Positions 1-12,632 of a stretch of DNA of 64,000 nt are shown here, piece after piece. This stretch comes from Delphinus delphis (lineage: Eukaryota > Chordata > Mammalia > Artiodactyla > Delphinidae). The notes under the pieces are model-generated. The model ran no database searches. It saw nothing but the letters and a program-made list of their open reading frames with translations, and was not told the DNA's origin. A program made the position numbers and the translations under genes. Position 1 is the stretch's first letter. Each line of letters starts with the position of its first letter. Where the stretch lies: the NCBI RefSeq assembly GCF_949987515.2, contig NW_027192650.1, positions 3,286,001-3,350,000 on the forward strand. Direction: 5' to 3'.

Positions 1-719
1 TCCGAAAGAGAATCAAGCATGTGTACAGGGGCATAAACGCAGCAGTGATAGGATTGGAGAGGTTCGGTGAGCAAATAAAGACCCTTTGAAGTCATATTGC
101 ATGGTACCCATTCCACGTGTTTCAACTACCCAGGTTTTAGGTATTCTTCCTTCAGCTAAAACATGCATGTGGAACCCAGAGTATGATCAACCATGTGATC
201 GGGAGACGTGTTCAAATATGTCTCAGTTTTCCTCCCCTGGTACTCGGTTGAAACATTCCAGACGCTTTACTAACACTCTCCCCACTTGGAGAGTCAGTGC
301 CTTTAACAACCTGTTTGGCACAGTTTGCAATTTCTGCGGAAGATGAACAGGAATAGCGAGAACCAATGAGAGGCTAGCTGGAGGTGTCTGGACGGGCAAA
401 TTTAACTCTCATTTCCCACCAGGAAGAGGAAATAACCAAAGGCTCAGCATGCCGGGCCGGAACCAGATTAGGGCCTGAAGCCATCCTGCGGTGTCGCGGC
501 CAGCTCACAAGAAAGCGAGTTGAAGAAAGGAGCTCAGGGACACTGTAATTCACAAACCTGCAGAGTTATAAATGACAGCTATCGTCCAAAAATATACTGA
601 AGTAAGGCTGCCAAGAGGACTTGAAAGCGGGGCAGAATTGCAGGAAACCGATTTCAGGAGGTAGACTGGAATTGCATTGAAAGCATAGGAAAAGAGGCAG
701 AACGTCCACAATGATGCAC
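1..719. repeat. Non-L1 half of the satellite unit (M1 copy; representative)
   Basis: This part of the unit shows no recognisable element. I looked for LTR ends, SINE boxes, tRNA-like segments and L1 ORF2 landmarks and found none convincing. It contains a conserved TTATAAATGACAGC stretch near 567 and a short ACATGCATGT palindrome near 161, neither of which I can tie to a function. Reading frames of 60-113 codons appear on both strands in various units, but they differ between copies through indels and point changes, as expected for non-coding DNA. The half carries class markers, for example CCACGGGTTTCAACTACCC versus TACACGGGTCTCAACTCTCC, that recur across the array. Confidence 0.6.
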
Positions 720-791
720 TTGGCCAAAAGGGGCGTATGCGTTTTTTCCTGAATATATTCAGGAAAAAACGCATACGCCCTTTTTGGCCAA
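720..791. repeat. 72-bp spacer-less palindrome (M1 copy; representative)
   Basis: Each arm is 36 bp and the symmetry centre lies in GAATA|TATTC, with no unpaired spacer. The arms begin and end with TTGGCC/GGCCAA. M1 has one mismatch, a G at 730 in the A-run of the left arm. The same element occurs in every unit, about 719 bp from the unit start; exact positions are given in the unit entries. By eye, 27 of 38 copies are perfect, ten have one or two mismatches and one (M25) has lost its right arm. Single strands of this DNA or its RNA could fold into a hairpin of roughly 34 bp. No function is demonstrated by the sequence. Confidence 0.95.
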
Positions 792-1570
792 CCAAGCAAG
801 CTTGCAAAGGAAATCTGCACTACAATGAAGTCTCACTTCCCCCCGGTCAAAAGGGCCATCTGAAAAAAGTGTAAAATCCAGAAAGGCAGACAGGCCATGG
901 AGAACTGGGAGCCTTGTTATGCTGATGGGCGGGATGTAAATTGCCAACAACCACTCGGGAGAAGTGTATGGTGTTTCCTGAAACATCTAAAAAACAAAGC
1001 AACAGAACCTAGGGCACTTCCACTTATGGTCCTATAGCTTAGGGAAATTAAAATCAAAAAGACACAGCCACCCCAAAGTTTGGAACGGCTCTGTTTACAA
1101 GAACCTCGTTTACAGTACAAGTTCAACATCGCAGAAAGTGAAAAATGGATAAAGAAGTTGTGGTATTTACTTACAAAGCAATATCACTCAGCAATGAAAT
1201 CTGTGTCATCAGGCCCTTAGCAGCACAATGAGTGGATTCAGGTATGATGATTCTAACTGAAATAAGTCACACAGAAAAAGAAACATCATAAGATATCAGT
1301 AATACACGGAATGTAAACTTGGCTACACAGGAACTGAATTACAGAACAGAACAGGGACTCAAATTTAGAAAACCAACTTATGCTTGCTTAAGGGGAAAGG
1401 TGAGTTGGGGTGCTGCATAAAACCAGAGATTGAAATGAGCACAGATAAAGTTCCTTAAGCCAAATATGGAATAGACAAGAGCTACTCCTTGCTCAACGAA
1501 ATGGACTCAACACCGCATATTAAACGCCTAAGAATGTACCTGACTAGTAAGTATCTTAAAACCTATGGAT
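792..1570 (+). mobile_element. L1-derived half of the satellite unit (M1 copy; representative)
   Basis: This segment aligns in sense orientation with the last part of LINE-1 ORF2 and the start of the 3' UTR. In M1 clear landmarks are CTACAATGAAGTCTCAC (820-836), GGGATGTAAATTG (931-943), the ATGGATAAAGAAGTTGTGGT stretch near 1,146, and TGAAATAAGTCACACAG near 1,258. The flanking L1 at 59,863-60,560 has counterparts of all of these in the same order (GGGAATATAAATTG, ATGCATAAAGCTGTGGT, TGAAGTAAGTCAGAAAG). Translation of the first 250 bp gives peptides such as SVWCFLKHLK and WIKKLWYL that resemble the ORF2 C-terminus, broken by stops and a frameshift. The same half occurs in every unit. The 5' edge is uncertain and may include the palindrome's right arm. 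Confidence 0.85.
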
Positions 1571-1579
1571 TGCTATGTC

Positions 1580-3157
1580 CCCGAAAGAGAATCAAGCATG
1601 TGTACAGGGGCATAAACGCAGCAGTGATAGGATTGGAGAGGTTCGGTGAGCAAATGAAGACCCTTTGAAGTCATATTGCATGGTACCCATTCCACGGGTT
1701 TCAACTACCCAGGTTTAAGGTATTCTTCCTTCAGCTAAAACATGCATGTGCAACCCAAGTATGATCAACCATGTGAACGGGAGACGTGTTCAAATATGTC
1801 TCAGTTTTCGTACCCTGGTACTCGGGTGCAACATTCCAGACGCTTTACTAACAGTCTCCCCACTTGAAGAGTCAGCGCCTTTAACCTCCTGTTTGGCCCA
1901 GTTTGCAATTTCTGCGGAAGATGAACAGGAATAGCAAGAACCAATGTGAGACTAGCTGGAGGTGTCTGGACGGGCAAATTTAACTCTCATTTCCCACCAG
2001 GAAGAGGAAATAACCAAAGGCTCAGCGTGCCGTGCCGGAACCAGATTAGGGCATGAAGCCATCCTGCGGTGTTGCGGCCAGCTCACAAGAAAGCGAGTTG
2101 AAGAAAGGAGCTCAGGGGCACTGTAATTCACAAACCTGCAGAGTTATAAATGACAGCTATCGTCCAAAAATAGACTGAAGTAAGGCTGCCAAGAGGACTT
2201 GAAAGCGGGGCAGAATTGCAGGAAACCGATTTCAGGAGGTAGACTGGAATTGCATTTCAAGCATAGGAAAAGAGGCAGAACGTCCACAATGATGCACTTG
2301 GCCAAAAAGGGCGTATGCGTTTTTTCCTGAATATATTCAGGAAAAAACGCATACGCCCTTTTTGGCCAACCAAGCAAACTTGCAAAAGAAATCTGCACTA
2401 CAATGAAGTCTCACTTCTCCCAGGTCAAAAGGGCCATCTGAAAAAAGTGTAAAATCCAGAAAGGCAGGACAGGCCATGGAGAACTGGGAGCCTTGTTATG
2501 CTGATGGGCGGGATGTAAATTGCCAACAGACACTCAGGAGAAGTGTATGGTGTTTCCTGAAACATCTAAAAAACAAAGCAACAGAGCCTAGGGCACTTCC
2601 ACTGATGGTCCTATAGCTTAGGGAAATTAAAATCAAAAAGACACAGCCACCCCAAAGTTTGGGACGCCTCCGTTTACAAGAACCTCGTTTACCATACAAG
2701 TTCAATATCACAAAAAGTGAAAAATGGATAAAGAACTTGTGGTACTTAGGTACAATGCAGTATCACTCAGCAATGAAATCTATGTCATCAGGCCTGTAGC
2801 AGCATAATGAGTGGATTCAGGTACGATGATTCTAACTGAAATAAGTCACACAGAAAAAGAAACATCATAAGATATCACTAATACACGGAATGTAAACTTG
2901 GCTACACAGGAACTGCATTCCAAAACAGAACAGGGTCTCAAATTTAGAAAACCAACTTATGCTTGCTTAAGGGTAAAGGTGAGTTGGGGTGCTGCATAAA
3001 ACCAGAGATTGAAATGAGCACAGATAAAGTTCCTTAAGCCAAATATGGAATAGACAAGAGCTACTCCTTGCTCAACGAAATGGACTCAAAACCCCATATT
3101 AAACGCCTAAGAATGTACCTGACTAGTAAGTATCTTAAAACCTATGGATTGCTATGT
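1580..3157 (+). repeat. Satellite unit M2
   Basis: Palindrome 2298-2369 is perfect. The 5' half mixes class A (CCACGGGTTTCAACTACCC) with class B (CAAGTATG, GAACGGG) and carries TTTTCGTACCC, a class C marker. The 3' half is class B (CAACAGACACTC, GGGACGCCTCCG, TATCACTAATACAC). Confidence 0.9.
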
Positions 3158-4736
3158 CCCAAAAGAGAATCAAGCGTGTGTACAGGGGCATAAACGCAGC
3201 AGTGGTAGGATTGGAGAGGTTCGTGAGCAAATGAAGACCCTTTGAAGTCATATTGCATGGTACCCATTACACGGGTCTCAACTCTCCAGGTTTAAGGTAT
3301 TCTTCCTTCAGCTAAAACATGCATGTGGAACCCAGAGTATGATCAACCATGTGAACGGGAGACGTGTTCAAATATGTCTCAGTTTTCCTCCCCTGGTACT
3401 CGGTTGCAACATTCCAGACGCTTTACTAACACTCTCCCGAATAGGAGAGTCAGTCCCTTTAACCTCCTGTTTGGCCCAGTTTGCAATTTCTGCGGAAGAT
3501 GAACAGGAATAGCGAGAACCAATGAGAGGCTAGCTGGAGGTGACTGGACGGGCAAATTTAACTCTCATTTCCCACCAGGAAGAGGAATTAACCAAAGGCT
3601 CAGCGTGCCGTGCCAGAACCAGATTAGGGCCTGAAGCCATCCTGCGGTGTTGCGGCCAGGTCACAAGAAAGCGAGTTGAAGAAAGGAGCTCAGGGGCACT
3701 GTAATTCACAAACCTGCAGAGTTATAAATGACAGCTATCGTCCAAAAATAGACTGAAGTAAGGCTGCCAAGAGGACTTGAAAGCGGGGCAGAATTGCAGG
3801 AAACCGATTTCAGGAGGTAGACTGGAATTGCATTGAAAGCATAGGAAAAGAGGCAGAACGTCCACAATGATGCACTTGGCCAAAAAGGGCGTATGCGTTT
3901 TTTCCTGAATATATTCAGGAAAAAACGCATACGCCCTTTTTGGCCAACCAAGCAAGCTTGCAAAGGAAATCTGCACTACAATGAAGTCTCACTTCCCCCC
4001 GGTCAAAAGGGCCATCTGAAAAAAGTGTAAAATCCAGAAAGGCAGGACAGGCCATGGAGAACTGGGAGCCTTGTTATGCTGATGGGCGGGATGTAAATTG
4101 CCAACAACCACTCGGGAGAAGTGTATGGTGTTTCCTGAAACATCTAAAAAACAAAGCAACAGAACCTAGGGCACTTCCACTTATGGTCCTATAGCTTAGG
4201 GAAATTAAAATCAAAAAGACACAGCCACCCCAAAGTTTGGAACGGCTCTGTTTACAAGAACCTCGTTTACAGTACAAGTTCAACATCGCAGAAAGTGAAA
4301 AATGGATAAAAAACTTGTGGTATTTACTTACAAAGCAATATCACTCAGCAATGAAATCTGTGTCATCAGGCCCTTAGCAGCACAATGAGTGGATTCAGAT
4401 ATGATGATTCTAACTGAAATAAGTCACACAGAAAAAGAAACATCATAAGATATCAGTAATACACGGAATGGAAACTTGGCTACACAGGAACTGAATTACA
4501 GAACAGAACAGGGTCTCAAATTTAGAAAACCAACTTATGCTTGCTTAAGGGTAAAGGTGAGTTGGGGTGCTGCATAAAACCAGAGCTTGAAATGAGCACA
4601 GATAAAGTTCCTTAAGCCAAATATGGAATAGACAAGAGCTACTCCTTGCTCAACGAAATGGACTCAACACCGCATATTAAATGCCTAAGAATGTACCTGA
4701 CTAGTAAGTATCTTAAAACCTATGGATTGCTATGTC
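3158..4736 (+). repeat. Satellite unit M3
   Basis: Palindrome 3876-3947 is perfect. The 5' half is mostly class B; the 3' half is class A and shares ATGGATAAAAAACTTGTGG and GGATTCAGATATGATG with M8. From roughly its palindrome onward it begins the first copy of a five-unit block repeated at M8-M13. Confidence 0.9.
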
Positions 4737-6315
4737 TCCGAAAGAGAATCAAGCATGTGTACAGGGGCATAAACGCAGCAGTGATAGGATTGGAGAGGTT
4801 CGTGAGCAAATGAAGACCCTTTGAAGTCATATTGCATGGTACCCATTCCACGGGTTTCAACTACCCAGGTTTTAGGTATTCTTCCTTCAGCTAAAACATG
4901 CATGTGGAACCCAGAGTATGATCAACCATGTGATCGGGAGACGTGTTCAAATATGTCTCAGTTTTCCTCCCCTGGTACTCGGATGCAACATTCCAGACGC
5001 TTTACTAACACTCTCCCCACTTGGAGAGTCAGCGCCTTTAACCTCCTGTTTGGCCCAGTTTGCAATTTCTGCGGAAGATGAACAGGAATAGCGAGAACCA
5101 ATGAGAGGCTAGCTGGAGGTGTCTGGACGGGCAAATTTAACTCTCATTTCCCACCAGGAAGAGGAAATAACCAAAGGCTCAGCGTACCGTACTGGAACCA
5201 GATTAGGGCATGAAGCCATCCTGCGGTGTTGCGGGCAGCTCAAAAGAAAGCGAGTTGAAGAAAGGAGCTCAGGGGCACTGTAATTCACAAACCTGCAGAG
5301 TTATAAATGACAGCTATTGTCCAAAAATAGACTGAAGTAAGGCTGCCAAGAGGACTTGAAAGCGGGGCAGAATTGCAGGAAACCGATTTCAGGAGGTAGA
5401 CTGGAATTGCATTGAAAGCATAGGAAAAGAGGCAGAACGTCCACAATGATGCACTTGGCCAAAAAGGGCGTATGCGTTTTATCCTGAATATATTCAGGAA
5501 AAAACGCATACACCCTTTTTGGCCAACCAAGCAAGCTTGCAAAGGAAATCTGCACTACAATGAAGTCTCACTTCCCCCTGGTCAAAAGGGCCATCTGAAA
5601 AAAGTGTAAAATCCAGAAAGGCAGGACAGGCCATGGAGAACTGGGAGCCTTGTTATGCTGATGGGCGGGATGTAAATTGCCAACAACCACTCGGGAGAAG
5701 TGTATGGTGTTTCCTGAAACATCTAAAAAACAAAGCAACAGAACCTAGGGCACTTCCACTTATGGTCCTATAGCTTAGGGAAATTAAAATCAAAAAGACA
5801 CAGCCACCCCAAAGTTTGGAACGGCTCTGTTTACGAGAACCTCGTTTACAGTACAAGTTCAACATCGCAGAAAGTGAAAAATGGATAAAGAACTTGTGGT
5901 ATTTACTTACAAAGCAATATCACTCAGCAATGAAATCTGTGTCATCAGGCCCTTAGCAGCACAATGAGTGGATTCAGGTATGATGATTCTAACTGAAATA
6001 AGTCACACAGAAAAAGAAACATCATAAGATATCAGTAATACACGGAATGTAAACTTGGCTACACAGGAACTGAATTACAGAACAGAACAGGGTCTCAAAT
6101 TTAGAAAACCAACTTATGCTTGCTTAAGGGTAAAGGTGAGTTGGGGTGCTGCATAAAACCAGAGATTGAAATGAGCACAGATAAACTTCCTTAAGCCAAA
6201 TATGTAATAGACAAGAGCTACACCTTGCTCAACGAAATGGACTCAACACCGCATATTAAACGCCTAAGAATGTACCTGACTACTAAGTATCTTAAAACCT
6301 ATGGATTGCTATGTC
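4737..6315 (+). repeat. Satellite unit M4
   Basis: Palindrome 5455-5526 has two mismatches that do not compensate each other (left arm GTTTTATCC, right arm ATACACCC). Class A in both halves. Closest relative is M9, five units away: both read CTCGGATGCAAC in the 5' half and TATTGTCC before the palindrome. Confidence 0.9.
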
Positions 6316-7894
6316 TCCGAAAGAGAATCAAGCATGTGTACAGGGGCATAAACGCAGCAGTGATAGGATTGGAGAGGTTCGGTGAGCAAATGAAGACCCT
6401 TTGAAGTCATATTGCATGGTACCCATTCACGGGTTTCAACTACCCAGGTTTTAGGTATTCTTCCTTCAGCTAAAACATGCATGTGGAACCCAGAGTATGA
6501 TCAACCATGTGATCGGGAGACGTGTTCAAATATGTCTCAGTTTTCCTCCCCTGGTACTCGGGTGCAACATTCCAGACGCTTTACTAAGAGTCTCCCCACT
6601 TGGAGAGTCAGCGCCTTTAACCTCCTGTTTGGCCCAGTTTGCAATTTCTGCGGAAGATGAACAGGAATAGCGAGAACCAATGAGAGGCTAGCTGGAGGTG
6701 TCTGGACGGGCAAATTTAACTCTCATTTCCCACCAGGAAGAGGAAATAACCAAAGGCTCAGCGTGCCGTACCGGAACCAGATTAGGGCATGAAGCCATCC
6801 TGCGGTGTTGCGGCCAGCTCAAAAGAAAGCGAGTTGAAGAAAGGAGCTCAGGGGCACTGTAATTCACAAACCTGCAGAGTTATAAATGACAGCTATCGTC
6901 CAAAAATAGACTGAAGTAAGGCTGCCAAGAGGACTTGAAAGCGGGGCAGAATTGCAGGAAACCGATTTCAGGAGGTAGACTGGAATTGCATTGAAAGCAT
7001 AGGAAAAGAGGCAGAACGTCCACAATGATGCACTTGGCCAAAAAGGGCGTATGCGTTTTTTCCTGAATATATTCAGGAAAAAACGCATACGCCCTTTTTG
7101 GCCAACCAAGCAAGCTTGCAAAGGAAATCTGCACTACAATGAAGTCTCACTTCCCCCCGGTCAAAAGGGCCATCTGAAAAAAGTGTAAAATCCAGAAAGG
7201 CAGGACAGGCCATGGAGAACTGGGAGCCTTGTTATGCTGAAGGGCGGGATTTAAATTGCCAACAACCACTCGGGAGACGTGTATGGTGTTTCCTGAAACA
7301 TCTAAAAAACAAAGCAACAGAACCTAGGGCACTTCCACTTATGGTCCTATAGCTTAGGGAAATTAAAATCAAAAAGACACAGCCACCCCAAAGTTTGGAA
7401 TGGCTCTGTTTACAAGAACCTCGTTTACAGTACAACTTCAACATCCCAGAAAGTGAAAAATGGATAAAGAAGTTGTGGTATTTACTTACAAAGCAATATC
7501 ACTCAGCAATGAAATCTGTGTCATCAGGCCCTTAGCAGCACAATGAGTGGATTCAGGTATGATGATTCTAACTGAAATAAGTCACACAGAAAAAGAAACA
7601 TCATAAGATATCAGTAATACACGGAATGGAAACTTGGCTACACAGGAACTGAATTACAGAACAGAACAGGGTCTCAAATTTAGAAAACCAACTTATGCTT
7701 GCTTAAGGGTAAAGGTGAGTTGGGGTGCTGCATAAAACCAGAGATTGAAATGAGCACAGATAAAGTTCCTTAAGTCAAATATGGAATAGACAAGAGCTAC
7801 TCCTTGCTCAACGAAATGGACTCAACACCGCATATTAAACGCCTAAGAATGTACCTGACTAGTAAGTATCTTAAAACCTATGGATTGCTATGTC
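6316..7894 (+). repeat. Satellite unit M5
   Basis: Palindrome 7034-7105 is perfect. Carries a one-base loss, CATTCACGGG for CATTCCACGGG, shared with M10 and M11. The 3' half also matches those units: GCTGAAGGGCGGGATTTAAA, GAGACGTGTATGG, CTTAAGTCAAATATGG. Confidence 0.9.
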
Positions 7895-9473
7895 TCCAAA
7901 AGAGAATCAAGCATGTGTACAGGGGCATAAACGCAGCAGTGATAGGATTGGAGAGGTTCGGTGAGCAAATGAAGACCCTTTGAAGTCATATTGCATGGTA
8001 CCCATTACACGGGTCTTAACTCTCCAGGTTTAAGGTATTCTTCCTTCAGCTAAAACATGCATGTGGAACCCAAGTATGATCAACCATGTGAATGGGAGAC
8101 GTGTTCAAATATGTCTCAGTTTTCCTCCCCTCGTACTCGGGTGCAACATTCCAGACGCTTTACTAACACTCTCCCCACTTGGAGAGTCAGCGCCTTTAAC
8201 CTCCTGTTTGGCCCAGTTTGCAATTTCTGCTTAAAATGAACAGGAATAGCGAGAACCAATGAGAGGCTAGCTGGAGGTGTCTGGACGGGCAAATTTAACT
8301 CTCATTTCCCACCAGGAAGAGGAAATAACCAAAGGCTCAGTGTGCCGTGCCGGAACAAGTTTAGGGCCTGAAGCCATCCTGCGGTATTGCGGCCAGCTGA
8401 AAAGAAAGCGAGTTGAAGAAAGGAGCTCAGGGGCACTGTAATTCACAAACCTGCAGAGTTATAAATGACAGCTATCGTCCAAAAATAGACTGAAGTAAGG
8501 CTGCCAAGAGGACTTGAAAGCGGGGCAGAATTGCAGGAAACCGATTTCAGGAGGTAGACTGGAATTGCATTGAAAGCATAGGAAAAGAGGCAGAACGTCC
8601 ACAATGATGCACTTGGCCAAAAAGGGCGTATGCGTTTTTTCCTGAATATATTCAGGAAAAAACGCATACGCCCTTTTTGGCCAACCAAGCAAACTTGCAA
8701 AGGAAATCTGCACTACCATGAAGTCTCACTTCCCCCCGGTCAAAAGGGCCATCTGAAAAAAGTGTAAAATCCAGAAAGGCAGGACAGGCCATGGAGAACT
8801 GGGAGCCTTGTTATGCTGATGGGCGGGATGTAAATTGCCAACAGACACTCGGGAGAAGTGTATGGTGTTTCCTGAAACATCTAAAAAACAAAGCAACAGA
8901 GCCTAGGGCACTTCCACTTATGGTCCTATAGCTTAGGGAAATTAAAATCAAAAAGACACAGCCACCCCAAAGTTTGGGACGCCTCTGTTAACAAGAACCT
9001 CGTTTACCATACAAGTTCAATATCACAGAAAGTGAAAAATGGATAAAGAACTTGTGGTACTTACGTACAATGCAGTATCACTCAGCAATGAAATCTATGT
9101 CATCAGGCCCGTAGCAGCATAATGAGTGGATTCAGGTACGATGATTCTAACTGAAATAAGTCACACAGAAAAAGAAACATCATAAGATATCACTAATACA
9201 CGGAATGTAAACTTGGCTACACAGGAACTGAATTGCAAAACAGAACAGGTTCTCAAATTTAGAAAACCAACTTATGCTTGCTTAAGGGGAAAGGTGAGTT
9301 GGGTTGCTGCATAAAACCAGAGATTGAAATGAGCACAGATAAAGTTCCTTAAGTCAAATATGGAATAGACAAGAGCTACTCCTTGCTCAACGAAATGGAC
9401 TCAACACCGCATATTAAACGCCTAAGAATGTACCTGACTAGTAAGTATCTTAAAACCTATGGATTGCTATGTC
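7895..9473 (+). repeat. Satellite unit M6
   Basis: Palindrome 8613-8684 is perfect. Class B in both halves. Private markers AATGGGAGACG, CCCCTCGTACTCGG, TGCTTAAAATGAAC, CTACCATGAAG and CTGTTAACAAG are shared only with M7 and M12. Its last 120 bp (CTTAAGTCAAAT, GGACTCAAC) match M5 instead of M7, marking a duplication junction. Confidence 0.9.
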
Positions 9474-11052
9474 TCCAAAAGAGAATCAAGCATGTGTACA
9501 GGGGCATAAACGCAGCAGTGATAGGATTGGAGAGGTTCGGTGAGCAAATGAAGACCCTTTGAAGTCATATTGCATGGTACCCATTACACGGGTCTTAACT
9601 CTCCAGGTTTAAGGTATTCTTCCTTCAGCTAAAACATGCATGTGGAACCCAAGTATGATCAACCATGTGAATGGGAGACGTGTTCAAATATGTCTCAGTT
9701 TTCCTCCCCTCGTACTCGGGTGCAACATTCCAGACGCTTTACTAACACTCTCCCCACTTGGAGAGTCAGCGCCTTTAACCTCCTGTTTGGCCCAGTTTGC
9801 AATTTCTGCTTAAAATGAACAGGAATAGCGAGAACCAATGAGAGGCTAGCTGGAGGTGTCTGGACGGGCAAATTTAACTCTCATTTCCCACCAGGAAGAG
9901 GAAATAACCAAAGGCTCAGTGTGCCGTGCCGGAACAAGTTTAGGGCCTGAAGCCATCCTGCGGTATTGCGGCCAGCTGAAAAGAAAGCGAGTTGAAGAAA
10001 GGAGCTCAGGGGCACTGTAATTCACAAACCTGCAGAGTTATAAATGACAGCTATCGTCCAAAAATAGACTGAAGTAAGGCTGCCAAGAGGACTTGAAAGC
10101 GGGGCAGAATTGCAGGAAACCGATTTCAGGAGGTAGACTGGAATTGCATTGAAAGCATAGGAAAAGAGGCAGAACGTCCACAATGATGCACTTGGCCAAA
10201 AAGGGCGTATGCGTTTTTTCCTGAATATATTCAGGAAAAAACGCATACGCCCTTTTTGGCCAACCAAGCAAACTTGCAAAGGAAATCTGCACTACCATGA
10301 AGTCTCACTTCCCCCCGGTCAAAAGGGCCATCTGAAAAAAGTGTAAAATCCAGAAAGGCAGGACAGGCCATGGAGAACTGGGAGCCTTGTTATGCTGATG
10401 GGCGGGATGTAAATTGCCAACAGACACTCGGGAGAAGTGTATGGTGTTTCCTGAAACATCTAAAAAACAAAGCAACAGAGCCTAGGGCACTTCCACTTAT
10501 GGTCCTATAGCTTAGGGAAATTAAAATCAAAAAGACACAGCCACCCCAAAGTTTGGGACGCCTCTGTTAACAAGAACCTCGTTTACCATACAAGTTCAAT
10601 ATCACAGAAAGTGAAAAATGGATAAAGAACTTGTGGTACTTACGTACAATGCAGTATCACTCAGCAATGAAATCTATGTCATCAGGCCCGTAGCAGCATA
10701 ATGAGTGGATTCAGGTACGATGATTCTAACTGAAATAAGTCACACAGAAAAAGAAACATCATAAGATATCACTAATACACGGAATGTAAACTTGGCTACA
10801 CAGGAACTGAATTGCAAAACAGAACAGGTTCTCAAATTTAGAAAACCAACTTATGCTTGCTTAAGGGGAAAGGTGAGTTGGGTTGCTGCATAAAACCAGA
10901 GATTGAAATGAGCACAGATAAAGTTCCTTAAGCCAAATATGGAATAGACAAGAGCTACTCCTTGCTCAACGAAATGGTCTCAACACCGCATATTAAAAGC
11001 CTAAGAATGTACCTGACTAGTAAGTATCTTAAAACCTATGGATTGCTATGTC
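9474..11052 (+). repeat. Satellite unit M7
   Basis: Palindrome 10192-10263 is perfect. Over most of its length I see no difference from M6. Its end (CTTAAGCCAAAT, GGTCTCAACACC) matches M12. Confidence 0.9.
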
Positions 11053-12632
11053 TCCGAAAGAGAATCAAGCATGTGTACAGGGGCATAAACGCAGCAGTGA
11101 CAGGATTGGAGAGGTTCGGTGAGCAAATAAAGACCCTTTGAAGTCATATTGCATGGTACCCATTCCACGGGTTTCAACTACCCAGGTTTTAGGTATTCTT
11201 CCTTCAGCTAAAACATGCATGTGGAACCCAGAGTATGATCAACCATGTGATTGGGAGACGTGTTCAAATATGTCTCAGTTTTCCTCCCCTGGTACTCGGG
11301 TGCAACATTCCGGATGCTTTACTAACACTCTCCCCACTTGGAGAGTCAGCGCCTTTAACCTCCTGTTTGGCACAGTTTGCAATTTCTGCGGAAGATGAAC
11401 AGGAATAGCGAGAACCAATGAGAGGCTAGCTGGAGGTGTCTGGACGGGCAAATTTAACTCTCATTTCCCACCAGGAGGAGGAAATAACCAAAGGCTCAGC
11501 GTGCCGTACCGGAACCAGATTAGGGCCTGAAGCCATCCTGCGGTGTTGCGGCCAGCTCAAAAGAAAGCGAGTTGAAGAAAGGAGCTCAGGGGCACTGTAA
11601 TTCACAAACCTGCAGAGTTATAAATGACAGCTATCGTCCAAAAATAGACTGAAGTAAGGCTGCCAAGAGGACTTGAAAGCGGGGCAGAATTGCAGGAAAC
11701 CGATTTCAGGAGGTAGACTGGAATTGCATTGAAAGCATAGGAAAAGAGGCAGAACGTCCACAATGATGCACTTGGCCAAAAAGGGCGTATGCGTTTTTTC
11801 CTGAATATATTCAGGAAAAAACGCATACGCCCTTTTTGGCCAACCAAGCAAGCTTGCAAAGGAAATCTGCACTACAATGAAGTCTCACTTCCCCCCGGTC
11901 AAAAGGGCCATCTGAAAAAAGTGTAAAATCCAGAAAGGCAGGACAGGCCATGGAGAACTGGGAGCCTTGTTATGCTGATGGGCGGGATGTAAATTGCCAA
12001 CAACCACTCGGGAGAAGTGTATGGTGTTTCCTGAAACATCTAAAAAACAAAGCAACAGAACCTAGGGCACTTCCACTTATGGTCCTATAGCTTAGGGAAA
12101 TTAAAATCAAAAAGACACAGCCACCCCAAAGTTTGGAACGGCTCTGTTTACAAGAACCTCGTTTACAGTACAAGTTCAACATCGCAGAAAGTGAAAAATG
12201 GATAAAAAACTTGTGGTATTTACTTACAAAGCAATATCACTCAGCAATGAAATCTGTGTCATCAGGCCCTTAGCAGCACAATGAGTGGATTCAGATATGA
12301 TGATTCTAACTGAAATAAGTCACACAGAAAAAGAAACATCATAAGATATCAGTAATACACGGAATGGAAACTTGGCTACACAGGAACTGAATTACAGAAC
12401 AGAACAGGGTCTCAAATTTAGAAAACCAACTTATGCTTGCTTAAGGGTAAAGGTGAGTTGGGGTGCTGCATAAAACCAGAGATTGAAATGAGCACAGATA
12501 AAGTTCCTTAAGCCAAATATGGAATAGACAAGAGCTACTCCTTGCTCAACGAAATGGACTCAACACCGCATATTAAACGCCTAAGAATGTACCTGACTAG
12601 TAAGTATCTTAAAACCTATGGATTGCTATGTC
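11053..12632 (+). repeat. Satellite unit M8 (block junction)
   Basis: Palindrome 11772-11843 is perfect. The 5' half matches M13 (GATTGGGAGACG, CATTCCGGATGC, CCAGGAGGAGGAAAT) while the 3' half matches M3 (ATAAAAAACTTG, CAGATATGATG). M8 is therefore the seam between the two copies of a five-unit block. The seam lies somewhere in 11,570-12,200, a stretch where units are too alike to place it more closely. Confidence 0.9.

Larger units (their letters stand above)
1..1579 (+). repeat. Satellite unit M1
   Basis: First unit in the window, in phase with base 1. Palindrome 720-791 has one mismatch. Both halves are class A: GATCGGG at about 197 in the 5' half; CAACAACCACTC, GGAACGGCTCTG and GGTATTTACTTACAAAG in the 3' half. 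Confidence 0.9.

Noticed and set aside
86..346. Sense frames of 60-86 codons in the non-L1 half of many units
   Set aside because: They differ between units by start loss, frameshift and internal stops (for example M10 and M24). This is what non-coding repeats produce by chance.
550..807. Antisense frames of 84-86 codons that recur in almost every unit across the palindrome
   Set aside because: They overlap each other in two frames, recur only because the palindrome region is well conserved, and change start, length or frame whenever a unit has an indel (M17, M25, M36). No domain or signal is recognisable.
1..1579. CENP-B box in the satellite unit
   Set aside because: TTCG and CGGG occur close together in class C units (TTTTCGTACCC...CTCGGGT), but the spacing and the central A do not fit the TTCGNNNNANNCGGG core. 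I found no matching box by eye.
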